Positions 36,049 to 46,195 of a stretch of DNA of 64,000 bases are shown one piece after another (the stretch's first letter is position 1; each line of letters opens with the position of its first letter). Both the position numbers and the translations under genes were made by a program. This DNA is from Zopfochytrium polystomum. Taxonomy: Eukaryota > Chytridiomycota > Chytridiomycetes > Chytridiales > Chytridiaceae. The DNA is taken from positions 186,001-250,000 of the forward strand of contig JAIVFJ010000070.1 in the NCBI GenBank assembly GCA_025765615.1, given 5' to 3'. The notes under the pieces are model-generated. The model was not told where the DNA came from. It ran no database searches and saw only the letters and a program-made list of their open reading frames with translations.

Positions 36049-39000
36049 CTAATCCACCACTTTACTCTTGCGCGCCATGCGCGCCCTCCATGCGGTGCCG
36101 TGCACTGCATTCTTCTCCTTGTCCTTGGTCCGTTTCTGAAGGAAGTGATCTTCACGGCGTTTTGTCCTAATTGTTCGTACATGCTCAATCAACTTCTTAT
36201 GTTCGGCTGGTCCCTTGCTTGAGTCAACAAGTCCAAGTAGTATTCGGCCTTTGAAAACCATGTCGTGTCCATGTGGCTTGGTGAGGAGATCAGCAAGCTG
36301 ATCAAAGGAGGGGATGTGATCAACCTGCACAAGACCTTCCTCAACAAGCGACCGGATGTGGTGGTAGCGAAGTCGAATGTGCTTGGAGCAGTCTGTATGA
36401 AGATCGTTCACTGTCATATGGATTGTTGGTGTGTTGTCCTCATAAGCAGTCAGTGGTAGCTTGAGGGGCATCTTGACTGACAGGTGAAGGTTGTTGATAG
36501 CCTCAAGCTCCTGACCAAGTTCACTGAGGGCAATATACTCTGCTGCTGTTGATGATGTGGGGATCGTTGACGAACGCGTCGACTTCCACCCAATTGCTCC
36601 CCCTGCTAGCAGCACGAGGTAAGCTATCTGTGAGCGGGAGTCATGGAAGGAGTTGAATGATGCGTCCGCGTATCCGACAGGTTGAGGGTTGTCGTCTGCA
36701 CTGTAGCGAAGTCCAACTGTGGTGGTGGCCTTGACGTACCCAACAACATCCAACAGCTCACGCCAATGCCGTCTGCATGGATCCTGGGCAAAGGAGCCAA
36801 GTAGACTGACACTGAGTGCAAGGTCTGCTCTGGTTGATGTCGCTGCGTAGTTGAGGCTGCCAATCACACAGAGATACTCAGTGCTGTTGACACTCTCTTC
36901 GTCAGGGTCGATGGATTCTGGCACGCGAGGGGTGAGCTTGGAGGTAGCCTTAAGTGGTGCGCCTCGAGGCCTCACAGCGCCGTGTTCAGCCTCAAAGCAA
37001 GATAGGAAGTTTCAGATGAAGTTAGCTTGGTGAATGATTGTGAAGTTTGAATCACGGATAACTTCCATTGAGAGAACGTAGGTGAGCTTCCCGAGCTCCC
37101 AAAGCTTGAACTCCCCCTTGAGGTCAGCAATCGCATCCTTGATAGCAGCAGTGTGACCGAAAAAGGGGAGGTCATCAACATAGGTGAGGATGAAGCAAAT
37201 TCCATGCTGGTTCTGCCGCCAGAACAAGCATGGGTCCGCCCGACTCTGCTGGAATCCCTTCGACTGTAGGTGTGCTGCAAGGCGCAGGTACCAAGTCCGA
37301 CCTGATTGCTTCAGCCCATACAATCCCTTCCGGAGTAACCAAACCATTCCAGGGAGGATTGGTACACCAGATGGCAGTGCCATGAAGATGGCGACATCGA
37401 GTATTCCATACAGGTAGGCTGAGGAGATGTCGATCATCTCCATGTCCCAGCCATACAGGGTTCTGAGGGCAATCATCCATCAGAGAGTGTTACCTCGAAT
37501 TACTGGTGAGTATGTCAGAGTGAAGTCAACGCCAGGCTGCTGCGTGAAACTACGAGCAACAAGTCTCGCGCGAAATCGTTCGATGGTGCCGTCGGGTTTG
37601 AACTTCAGCTTGTATACCAACTTGCAACTCACAATGTTTGTGTTGGGTGGAGCTGTGGCTTCGATGAATACGCCCATGTTGCGGAGCATACTCAGTTCGT
37701 ACTCTTCGGCCTCTCTCCACTCTTTGGCAAAGGGTGAAGCCATGGCCTCCTCGTGCGTCAGCGGATCCTTGTATGTGTCAGGTGACACTCGAACTGTGTT
37801 GGAGTTGACGTTGAAAGCAAAGAGTGGTCTGTCTTTGTCATCTGAGTCTGACATGTACACAGATTGATCGTCGTTGTCGTCAGAGTCCTCATATGGTCCA
37901 CACGCAAATAACGCATCTGGCACGCCAGGAGCACTCTCAGCAGCAGGTGGGTCACTTGGCATGGCTGGTTCCGCCGCATCACTGGGCCTTCCACCCCTAG
38001 CAATGTGAGTGTCCCAGGCTCGCGTGGGCGCAGAGCCCCACCCCACGGGGCTCTCACCATCCACGGCCACTGGAACCTCTGCGCTGGACTGAGATGCCAC
38101 GTCTACAAAGCCGCTGGGCCCGCCGCCCCTAGCGCTGCTGGAAGGACGGTCCCCAACCACACCAGTGGTGCCCTGTGCTACGGCTCCCAGTTGGTTGTTG
38201 GTTGGGTTCTTTCTTGGTCGTCCACGTTTCTTCTTTGGTGGTGGTAGGTCAGGGTCAATGCTGGGGGCCACTACTGTTTCTGGTGATGCAGTTTGTGGTG
38301 GTGGTTCAGGCAGTGGCTCTGCAGGTGGTGGTTGTTGTGGAGCTAGTGACGACTTTGGTGGTTGCCCCTGCTTCTTCGGTGTTGGCACTGTCTGTGCTTT
38401 GTCGTGCCCCACCTTCTGCTGCTGCTTCTGCACTTTTTGCTGCAGTGCCTGCTGGAGAATCTGCTCTGCATGAATGACTGATTGGACTGCCTCTTCACAT
38501 GCTGGGTGACTGAGGTCTGAAAGTGGTGGGAGGTTAACGCTGATGCTCTCAATCCCCCCCCTCACAGCGTGAACCCCAGCAAAAGGAGGGAACTTGTCTT
38601 CAAAGAAGACGATGTCATGGTAGCGCTGGTAGATGATGCGCTGCTCTTGGAGCTCCCACAACACTGAAACTGATCGTGAAACAGAGCCGAGGTAGACAGC
38701 TGGACGGCCCTTGGGGTCGAGTTTCTTGCAAAGAGTTGGGCTGACCTGGTAGAAGCACTTGGAACCAAAAGTTCGAAAGTGGCTAACTTGTGGAGGTACG
38801 TGGTGCCGGCCCTCGTGCGGTGAGAAGATGCCTCGCTGTACATTTGGGAGGCAGTTCTTGATCTGGGAGGCTTGCTGATACGCATAGCTCCAAAAGGTGA
38901 GAGGAACATTGGGAGCGCCAAGGAGAAGAGAGCCAGTCATATCTGTCACAATCTGGATGTGGCGTTCTGCAACTGAATTCATCTGCGGGGTTCGCGATGG

Positions 39001-39690
39001 CGAAGGTTTGAGCTGAATGCCACGTGAATCGCAGAAAGACTTGAACGTCTGGTTGAAGTTTTCTTTTCCTTGATCCAGGCGGATGATCTGGATTTTTCGT
39101 CCCTCAGTTTTCTCAAGGAAAAGGATTAACTTAATAAGGAATGGTAAGGCGTCGCTCTTTCGGGGGATGGGCTCATTCCATGAATAGCAGGTGCTCTCGC
39201 AAACAACAGTGACTGCGTAGTTGCAGCTGTCAAAGGACGTGATGGGGATTGAATTGACATCAATGTTGAGGGTGTGTGCGAAGGGAATTGGCTCATCAGG
39301 ATGGGCTGGGAAATTCTTCTGGCGCATCTTGGCTGCAACGCAGATCTCGCACTTGGGGATGTGAGAGGTGTTGAGTGGTGGAAGGTCTGCTGTCGTTTGG
39401 TGGTGAAGCATGTAGCTTCCCATCTTCTTGAAGGTTGTTCGTGGCAAGGAGGCTGTAAAGGGGGCTTGGAGCGTAGCAGGCTTCCTTGATTACAATCTCC
39501 ACACCGTTTGGAAGAGGGATTCTTGCTGGTCCAACACCTTTGATTTTGAGTGGGGTGGAGTCTTTGTCAATGGTTCCAACAGACGAGGTGCGTTCGGTGT
39601 AGGATGTGAAAAGGTGAGCATCTTTGAGAATGGTCTTGACACAGCCAGAGTCGACAACGATGGGTGATTCCCAGTTGGTCCTCTAGGTTT
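36049..39690 (-). pseudogene. copia pol: protease, integrase, reverse transcriptase, RNase H in several frames
   Basis: Protease motif VDSGCVKT near 39645 is out of frame with Gag. Integrase follows after another shift (about 39430) and runs open to 37480: HH-CC zinc region (YMLHHQTT...CEICVAAK), NIDVNSIP, LDQGKENF and PQMNSVAERH, so the catalytic acidic residues look present. A Pro/Ser-rich spacer leads into RT (LVYKLKFKPDGTIERFRARLVA), interrupted at 37480, resumed at 37476-37012 with MIDISSAYLYG and the YVDD active site, and interrupted again near 37012. RNase H (36975-36049) keeps GYADASFNS and TAAEYIALSE. At least four frame breaks make it non-autonomous now. Confidence is for identity; exact break positions are approximate. 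Confidence 0.9.
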
Positions 39691-40491
39691 GTTACGGGCT
39701 TCCATAGTCTTGAGGAAGGCAAAGAGGGCAGTCATGTCTGTGATGGTGTTGTTGTCCACTCGAGATAGATAGTTCTCAGTCCGAATGTGCCAGTACTCTT
39801 TGTCCTCTAAACATTCTGTCAGTGGATCCACCATTGACTCAAACTTCAGCATTTCGTTGATTTTGCCTAAGACACCCCTGGGGGCAAGGCTCCTGACTTC
39901 GGCTAGGTCTCTATAGTGCTTCTCAAATATGGGTTGAAAATCAGCAATCTTCCCCCCCAGTTCAATCTTGAGGGCAGCAATCTTGCGAATCATTGCACGC
40001 GCCTGTGTTTCATCAATGCGTCCAATCTTCCTCTTGAGTTCTTCAAGTGCCTGAAAGACAAACTTAATGCCACTGATTTTGTGTTCAAGAGTCTCACTTA
40101 TGTGATTGTAGATGTGCAGCATCCCAGCCCGATTCTGGTCATACGTTCCTGGGAAGATGTTTGCGTCATCGCTAAATGTCCAGTAGCCAACATATTCTGG
40201 GTTGTTCTGGACGTACTCGTGGGTGATATGCATGACCTCCCACTCGTTATATCCAGCTGGGGGGTTTGCTGACCAGAACTTGAAATGCTCAGGGACGGCA
40301 GGAATCGCAGCAGTTGTGTCTGTAGCAGGAACTGCTGGGACAGTAGTAACTTTGTGCACAAGTCGGACACGGACGGCAGCACTTGCTTGCTTACTGGCAA
40401 AATGCCCCTCCACATAGTCTATCCATCTTGTGAAGTCGACAGGGTTGACTAGCTGACGGTGCAGGAGCTTCACGTTTGACTCGCTCATCAT
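39490..40491 (-). CDS. copia Gag-like ORF (remnant)
   Basis: Open frame from the ATG pair at 40491 to a stop at 39490. The helical, charged region (HRQLVNPVDFTRWIDYVEGH; LEELKRKIGRIDETQARAMI) is Gag-like. The last 50 codons read through the protease region in the wrong frame, so the natural C-terminus is shorter or was joined to protease. No CCHC knuckle is visible in frame. Confidence 0.75.
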   Translation of the reverse strand: MMSESNVKLLHRQLVNPVDFTRWIDYVEGHFASKQASAAVRVRLVHKVTTVPAVPATDTTAAIPAVPEHFKFWSANPPAGYNEWEVMHITHEYVQNNPEYVGYWTFSDDANIFPGTYDQNRAGMLHIYNHISETLEHKISGIKFVFQALEELKRKIGRIDETQARAMIRKIAALKIELGGKIADFQPIFEKHYRDLAEVRSLAPRGVLGKINEMLKFESMVDPLTECLEDKEYWHIRTENYLSRVDNNTITDMTALFAFLKTMEARNKPRGPTGNHPSLSTLAVSRPFSKMLTFSHPTPNAPRLLEPLTKTPPHSKSKVLDQQESLFQTVWRL

Positions 40492-40881
40492 GTTGGGAGA
40501 GAACGAAGGTAACGGCGGGAACAAGAGAAGTTAAAATGAGTGTTCCACAGCACTCTCAACTGAAGCTGGTGAATCGATCACTCAGAGTTCGACGGGGTAC
40601 AGTCACTTGGTGGGTAGAAATTGATAGTGATTGTGTGGAATTCGGTGTCGACGGCGTTGAGACCGATCGAAATTGTGAATGTTGGCAGTGGCTGTTTCGC
40701 TGACTGGTGAAGACGATCGCTTTTCTTGATGTGGTGGATGGCTTCGGTTCAAATCCTTGATGATGATCGTGAGGGTACTGTCTTCTTTTCTTGATTACTC
40801 GTTTGATCCCTTGTGCGATGATGGATCGCTCGATTGCTTCCGAGAGCCTCCTCTATCGGTGGAGAACTCTCCCTGGTAAGG

Positions 40882-41014
40882 TGTTGAGATTTGGCCTCGA
40901 GAGTGATCGCGGGAGCGGGCGAGAGGGCGATCGCAGCTCGGGAAAGGGCGTGACAAAGTCAGGTTTTTTTCTGTTATTTTCTTCCATTTTCACTCGCGAG
41001 GGCATATTCCAACA
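40882..41014 (-). repeat. 5' LTR of the copia element
   Basis: 133 bp, TGTTG...CAACA, followed by the ATGCG target copy at 41015-41019. Confidence 0.93.
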
Positions 41015-41087
41015 ATGCGCAAACGGATTTTTAGGTATCATGGATTACTGCGTATCGATTTGCCGTCTAGCAAATTTGAATTTATAG

Positions 41088-41832
41088 CATAAAGTGGGAA
41101 TTGTATAAACCGACTTGCAAGCGGTCATGGGTGGCGGCAATGAACGCAATCAGGTGTTGACCTTGTCACGGATTGTTTGTTTCTAAAAGACCCTAACACT
41201 CTGCTTGAAGCCGGGCAGAACAATCACAGTGGAAGGAAATCGAGCCGTGCCTGCCAGCCGCCGGTTTCAGTGACAGCCTCGCGCTGCCACCCACCCCCAT
41301 GCACTCACTCGATCGTCGCTCTTCGGTTCAAAGCAACAACAGCACACTCACTCAACCTTTTTCGAAGTTGATGACAGACCGACCCAAGCAGTCCGATCAC
41401 GAGGCCAGGGAGGGAGTGCAGATGATGACATGGGGGAAAGACAAAGTCAGTGCCAGCTGTCAAAATTTTTCCTTTCTGTTTTTTTTTTCTTTTTTTTTTT
41501 TCCCTTTCCTTTTCTCGGCAAACAAACGAAAACGTGAAGAGATCCTCCTCCCGCATGCAAAAGATCCGAGCAGACAAGCACAACAAGAAAAGTTGAAGAC
41601 AAGACAACGAAAGGGAAACAGTAATCAAACTGACAAAAAGAGGTTCGAGAGTGCCAACAGACGACGACGACCCTCCACACTTCGTCATCTTTGTTCCTCG
41701 TCGTACGCGCTGCGCACTCCCTCTCTTCTTCCCCCCCCCCCCCCCCCCCCCCCTGCCGCCAACGCTTGCTTACCCGCACCTAACACCTTCCTTCGCAGCC
41801 GCCTCGCAGGGGGAAAAAACTTAAAATCAGCA
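41088..41832. other. 5' flank of the beta-glucosidase gene
   Basis: 745 bp with a T-rich run (41476-41515) and a 23-C homopolymer at 41731-41753. No gene seen. Confidence 0.6.
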
Positions 41833-43419
41833 ATGTCTTTTTTGCCCAGCGACTTTCTTTGGGGCTTCGCCACCGCATCGTAAGCACATCCTTGCCGTTT
41901 CCCCGCGCACCCACACTTCTCATTCTCCGGACGGGAGGAGCAAATCCCCCGCGCCGCCTCCCGCCGTCGCCCACCTTGTGCAGTTGGAAAGTTGCGCCTT
42001 GGCCCGAATGCGTCTGACTCGACTCCATCCAGGTACCAGATTGAAGGCGCGATTGAGCAGGACGGGAGGGGTCCGTCCATTTGGGACACATTCTGCGCAA
42101 AGCCCGGCAAGATCGCGGATGGGAGCTCCGGGGTTGAAGCGTGCGATTCGTACAACCGCACCGCCGAAGACATTGCCCTCCTCAAGTCCTACGGCGCGAA
42201 CACGTATCGCTTTTCGATTTGCTGGTCCCGTATCATTCCTCTGGGAGGCCGAAATGATCCCGTGAACCAGGCCGGTATCGACCACTACGTCAAGTTCGTG
42301 GATGATCTCTTGGAGGCCGGAATCACTCCTTTCATCACTTTGTTCCACTGGGACCTTCCCGACGGCCTGGACAAGCGTTACGGAGGCCTCTTGAACAAGG
42401 AAGAGTTCCCACTCGACTTTGAGAACTACGCGCGCATAATGTTCAAGTCGATTCCAAAGTGCAAAAACTGGATCACCTTCAACGAGCCTTGGTGCTCGGC
42501 CATCCCCGGGTACAACCTCGGTGCTTTCGCGCCAGGTCGCACATCCGATCGCACAAAGTCACCCGTCGGCGACTCCGCCCGCGAGCCCTGGATTGTCGGG
42601 CACAACCTGATCCTCGCGCATGGCCGCGCCGTGAAAGCCTACCGCGACGATTTCAAGCCCACCCAGGGCGGACAGATTGGTATCACCCTCAATGGAGACT
42701 ACGCATACCCGTGGGACCCTCAGGACCCCGAGGACGTCGCGGCTTGCGAGCGCCGCATCGAGTTTGTCATCTCCTGGTTCGCGGACCCCGTCTACTTTGG
42801 CCGCTACCCCGAGTCGATGCGCAAGCAGCTCGGCGACAGGCTTCCCGAGTTCACGCCGGAGGAGGCCGCGCTCGTCAAGGGCTCGAACGACTTTTACGGC
42901 ATGAACCACTACACTGCAAACTACATCAAGCACAAGCCCGGCCCCGCGAGCGACGACGACTTTTTGGGCAACCTGGAGCTGCTGTTTGAAAACAAGAACG
43001 GCGACAGCATCGGCCCCGAGACCCAGTCGGTCTGGCTCCGCCCTTACCCCATCGGGTTCCGCCACCTGCTCAATTGGATTTCCAAGCGGTACAATTACCC
43101 GACCATTTACGTTACGGAGAACGGGACGTCCATCAAGGGCGAAAACGACCTGCCGCTGGAGCAAGTCCTGGAGGACGACTTCCGCTCCAAAAACTATGAG
43201 AGCTACATTCGGGCCATGGCGGACGCAAGCACTCACGACGGAGTGATTGTGAAGGGCTACATGGCCTGGTCCCTGATGGACAACTTTGAGTGGGCGGACG
43301 GTTACGAAACTCGGTTCGGTGTTACGTACGTCGACCACAAGAATGGCCAAAAGCGGTACCCGAAGAAGAGTGGGAAGAGCCTCAAGCCGCTTTTTGACAG
43401 CCTGATCAAAAAAGACTGA
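41833..43419 (+). CDS. Beta-glucosidase, glycoside hydrolase family 1
   Basis: Exons 41833-41879 and 42033-43419 (153-nt intron, phase 2); 477 residues. It starts MSFLPSDFLWGFATASYQIEG, the usual GH1 opening, and has no signal peptide, so it is probably cytosolic. The acid/base Glu is in TFNEPW (about residue 165) and the nucleophile Glu in YVTENG (about 375), so it is a retaining enzyme. Other family blocks: SICWSRIIPLGG, TLFHWDLPDGL, GMNHYTANYI, MAWSLMDNFEWADGY. It would hydrolyse cellobiose or other beta-glucosides taken into the cell. The gene sits right after the mobile-element island and appears intact. Confidence 0.97.
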
Positions 43420-43782
43420 ACACGATTCAACTCTATGCATGTGTATAGCGAGGGGGATGGTCGTGTGATTTTTGCCTGAATAAAATCGATGGTGCATCCC
43501 ACTCACTTTCGCGACGTGGCCAATTGATCGCCGAAAATATAACGGTAGGGTTATTGCACACTGCACCAACGCCTTCCGCTTTCGGGTAAACACGTATGCT
43601 TTTCGAGGTGCGCTGGGGGAAAACAAATGAAACCACCGTGGCAGGAAACCAACGGCACGAGCCCGAACATGTGTCTTCCTGAAAGCCCCCCCGGTTTTGC
43701 CCGACCAACGTTAAGCAGTTTGTTTACATCGCGCTTCTCCGATGCCTTCTCCGTCGGATGCTCCTCCGTTCTCATATTTACA

Positions 43783-43836
<54 letters not shown>

Positions 43837-43913
43837 TCTCTCTCTCCCTCCCTTCCTCTCCGTCGTTTTATTGCTTGGCTTCATAGCGAACTGAAACAAG
43901 CCCAGCCTACGGT
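43420..43913. other. Intergenic region with (CA)n microsatellite
   Basis: 494 bp between the GH1 gene and the phosphate carrier. (CA)n runs from about 43784 to 43832. No gene or clear TATA box. Confidence 0.7.
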
Positions 43914-45526
43914 ATGGCTGCACCAAAGGTGAGGCGCACAGTGACCCAAGCTCTGAAGGGGGCCGCGCTCTCCGGGTTACGGGGTGGCGCCGCGACGGCG
44001 GCGACGTCGCCGAGGCGCTGCCACGACGGACCTGGGGCAGGACGACGAGGCAGCCCGCATCCGATACCCTTGCTGTGGCCATCTACGACCTGTGGAAAAC
44101 TCACAACATCGTCCCCTCCCTTTCTGACGCCCCTTCCTGAAGTGGGACGCTCGGCTCGCCGACTCTGTTCCGCATGACTCGAGCTGTAAGTGTGGGGTAG
44201 GACTGAACAAAATTTGGCGAACTGACAATCGTTCGGTCTGCATTGCGCTTCCCACCGGATGAAAATGTATTGCGCAACTTGCAGACTGTGAGTACAAGCC
44301 GCACGTTTCGGATATCCCAATTGCCTGACCGGGGAATGACAAAACCTCCTGCACGCTGAACAGACGCGAAGAGCATTTTGGGAGGAGTGCTGGCATGCGG
44401 TCTTACACACGCCGCCATGACTCCTCTCGATGTTGCAAAGGTGAAGACGGACTCTCAAATTTATTTTTTTTTTTCTTTTTCTTCGCACTCCGAATGGGTC
44501 ATAATTCGATGATTTAACAGTGTAACATGCAAGTTAATCCGAGCAAGTACCGCGGCCTTATCTCTGGTATCAGGACCATTGTCATTGAAGAGGGAGCTGG
44601 AGCTGTGTGGAAAGGCTTCACTCCCACTTTGCTCGGCTACTCAATTCAAGGCGCGTTCAAGTACGGCCTGTACGAAGTGTTCAAGGACCAATATAGCAAC
44701 TTGGCAGGCGAAGAGAATGCCAAAAAGTACAAGGGCCTCATTTGGTGTCTCGGATCAGCTTCGGCCGAGTTCTTTGCCGACATGTGAGTGGGTTACTTTT
44801 ATCGTCCGACCGATTTCGTCCGCTCCAACAGACTTTGCATTCTTTCTCCAGCGCTCTCTGTCCCCTCGAAATGGTCAAGGTCAAGGTCCAGACGGCACCC
44901 GCTGGTACATTCCCAACCGCGTTCGGACCGGCTCTCGTCAAAATGAGCGCCGAATCGGCAGAGACGAAATTCCCTTTCGGGTCTCTCGTCCCGCTCTGGT
45001 CCCGCCAGATCCCATACACCGTCGCCAAGTTTTATTTCTTTGAGAAGGTGAGGCAGCCAAGCAATGGGATCCTAGGTGGTCGCCTCAGGCGCTGTACGCA
45101 GCTTTTTAGAAACTAACAATGAATTTTTCTTCTTCGCCTTTTCTTTTCTTTTTTTTTTTTTTTTTCCTGTTCGGAAACGCTCCTCCAAAGTGCGCGCAAC
45201 TCTTTTACACTCACGTGTTCACGAGACCCAAAGAAACGTACTCCAAAGGCACGCAGCTGGCCATCACTTTTGCGTCCGGGTACGCCGCCGGCGTCATCTG
45301 CTCCGTCGTGTCGCACCCAGCGGACTCGCTCGTCTCCCAGCTCGGCAAGGCGTCGAACAAGGGCAAGTCCCTCGCTCAGATTACGCGGGAGGTCGGGTTC
45401 GTCAACCTCGCTACCCGTGGGCTGAGCACGCGGGTGCTCATGTTTGGCACGCTCACTGGCGTGCAGTGGTGGATCTATGACTCGTTCAAGAGCGCTATGG
45501 GTTTGGGTACAACTGGTGGAAAGTAG
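43914..45526 (+). CDS. MIR1: Mitochondrial phosphate carrier
   Basis: Exons 43914-43928, 44143-44185, 44364-44440, 44521-44783, 44852-45047, 45191-45526; 309 residues, typical for the family. It imports phosphate into the matrix with protons for ATP synthesis. Seen: SILGGVLACGLTHAAMTPLD (first carrier signature), CNMQVNPSKYRGLISG, GFTPTLLGYSIQGAFKYGLYE, the second signature ALCPLEMVKVKVQT, SRQIPYTVAKFYFFEK, and the third repeat SGYAAGVICSVVSHPADSLVSQLG. The PLD/PLE/PAD triad pattern is that of phosphate carriers. The five-codon first exon and its 214-nt intron are the weakest part: the exon-2 acceptor was chosen for phase and because it gives the normal length. Confidence 0.93.
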
Positions 45527-46195
45527 TGGACCAGTGGGTGAAGATGTACATTTTGGTTCTCTCTTTTTGTTCTTTCTTCTTTTTTTTTTTCTTTTTTTTT
45601 CTTTTTCTTTTTTTTTTCTTTTTTAGCATTGGCCCGTCCCTTGGGACCTGCAGGGAGGCCTCGTGCGAAATTGAGAAGAAAAATCTCTTTGTGATTCAAA
45701 GTGGAAGTGACCTCCGAATCTCTGTCGTCCGACTGCTCGGACCGACTGACTGGACACAAACAGAAACGGAGTTCGAATCTGTTTGTGCCTTGTCGTGAGA
45801 GAGAAGGAGAGAGAGAGACAGACAGACAGACAGAGCCAGAGAGCTAGAGCTAGAGCGAGAGAGAGAGAGAGAGAGAGAGAGGAAGAGAGAGAGAGAGAGA
45901 GAGAGCAGGAACACAACGAAACAATCGAAAAAACAGGAAAAGAAAAACAAAAGAAAGCTTCCTTGAGCGGCTGCCTTGCCTCGCCTCACCCGGCCCTCTA
46001 CCTTTCGTCCCGCTTCCCTCCCGACCACACCCTCCTCAGCGGTCTCCCGCCTGGGGGCGTCATCCCCTTCGCACAAAGCCAACGGAGCAGCTGAGGTCGG
46101 GCACTGCTTCACCCTCTCTCCTCCGCTCCGCATCACTTGCCCGCACCCACCCCATCCCCGATCCCATTCCACCGCCGCCAAGCCGTAGCAGCACC
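45527..46195. other. Intergenic region with T-rich and (GA)n tracts
   Basis: 669 bp. T/C-rich run 45555-45625 and (GA)n 45793-45903. No gene seen. Confidence 0.7.

Larger units (their letters stand above)
35660..41014 (-). mobile_element. Ty1/copia LTR retrotransposon, structurally complete, coding frames broken
   Basis: LTRs at 35660-35791 (132 bp) and 40882-41014 (133 bp), both starting TGTTG and ending CAACA, differ by about seven substitutions and one indel. A perfect 5-bp target duplication ATGCG lies at 35655-35659 and 41015-41019. A polypurine tract GAAAGGGGAG (minus strand) sits directly inside the 3' LTR at 35792-35801. Order on the minus strand is Gag, protease, integrase, reverse transcriptase, RNase H, as in Ty1/copia. 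Confidence 0.95.
35449..41087 (+). pseudogene. Small ORF split by the copia insertion
   Basis: An ATG at 35449 opens a frame that reaches the left LTR at 35659. Past the element, from 41020, the same frame would continue to a TAG at 41085-41087, giving 92 codons in total if the element and one target copy are ignored. The product is Lys/Val-rich with three Cys, and I do not recognise it. The ORF could be a real small gene, an exon, or part of older mobile DNA. Confidence 0.35.

Noticed and set aside
40746..40756. GGTTCAAATCC, resembling a tRNA T-arm / B box
   Set aside because: No A box, acceptor stem or cloverleaf can be folded around it; it lies in the copia 5' leader.
45048..45117. Extra phosphate-carrier exon reading VVASG...
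   Set aside because: Joining 45047 directly to 45191 gives FEKCAQLFYTHVF, which matches carrier length and sequence without it.
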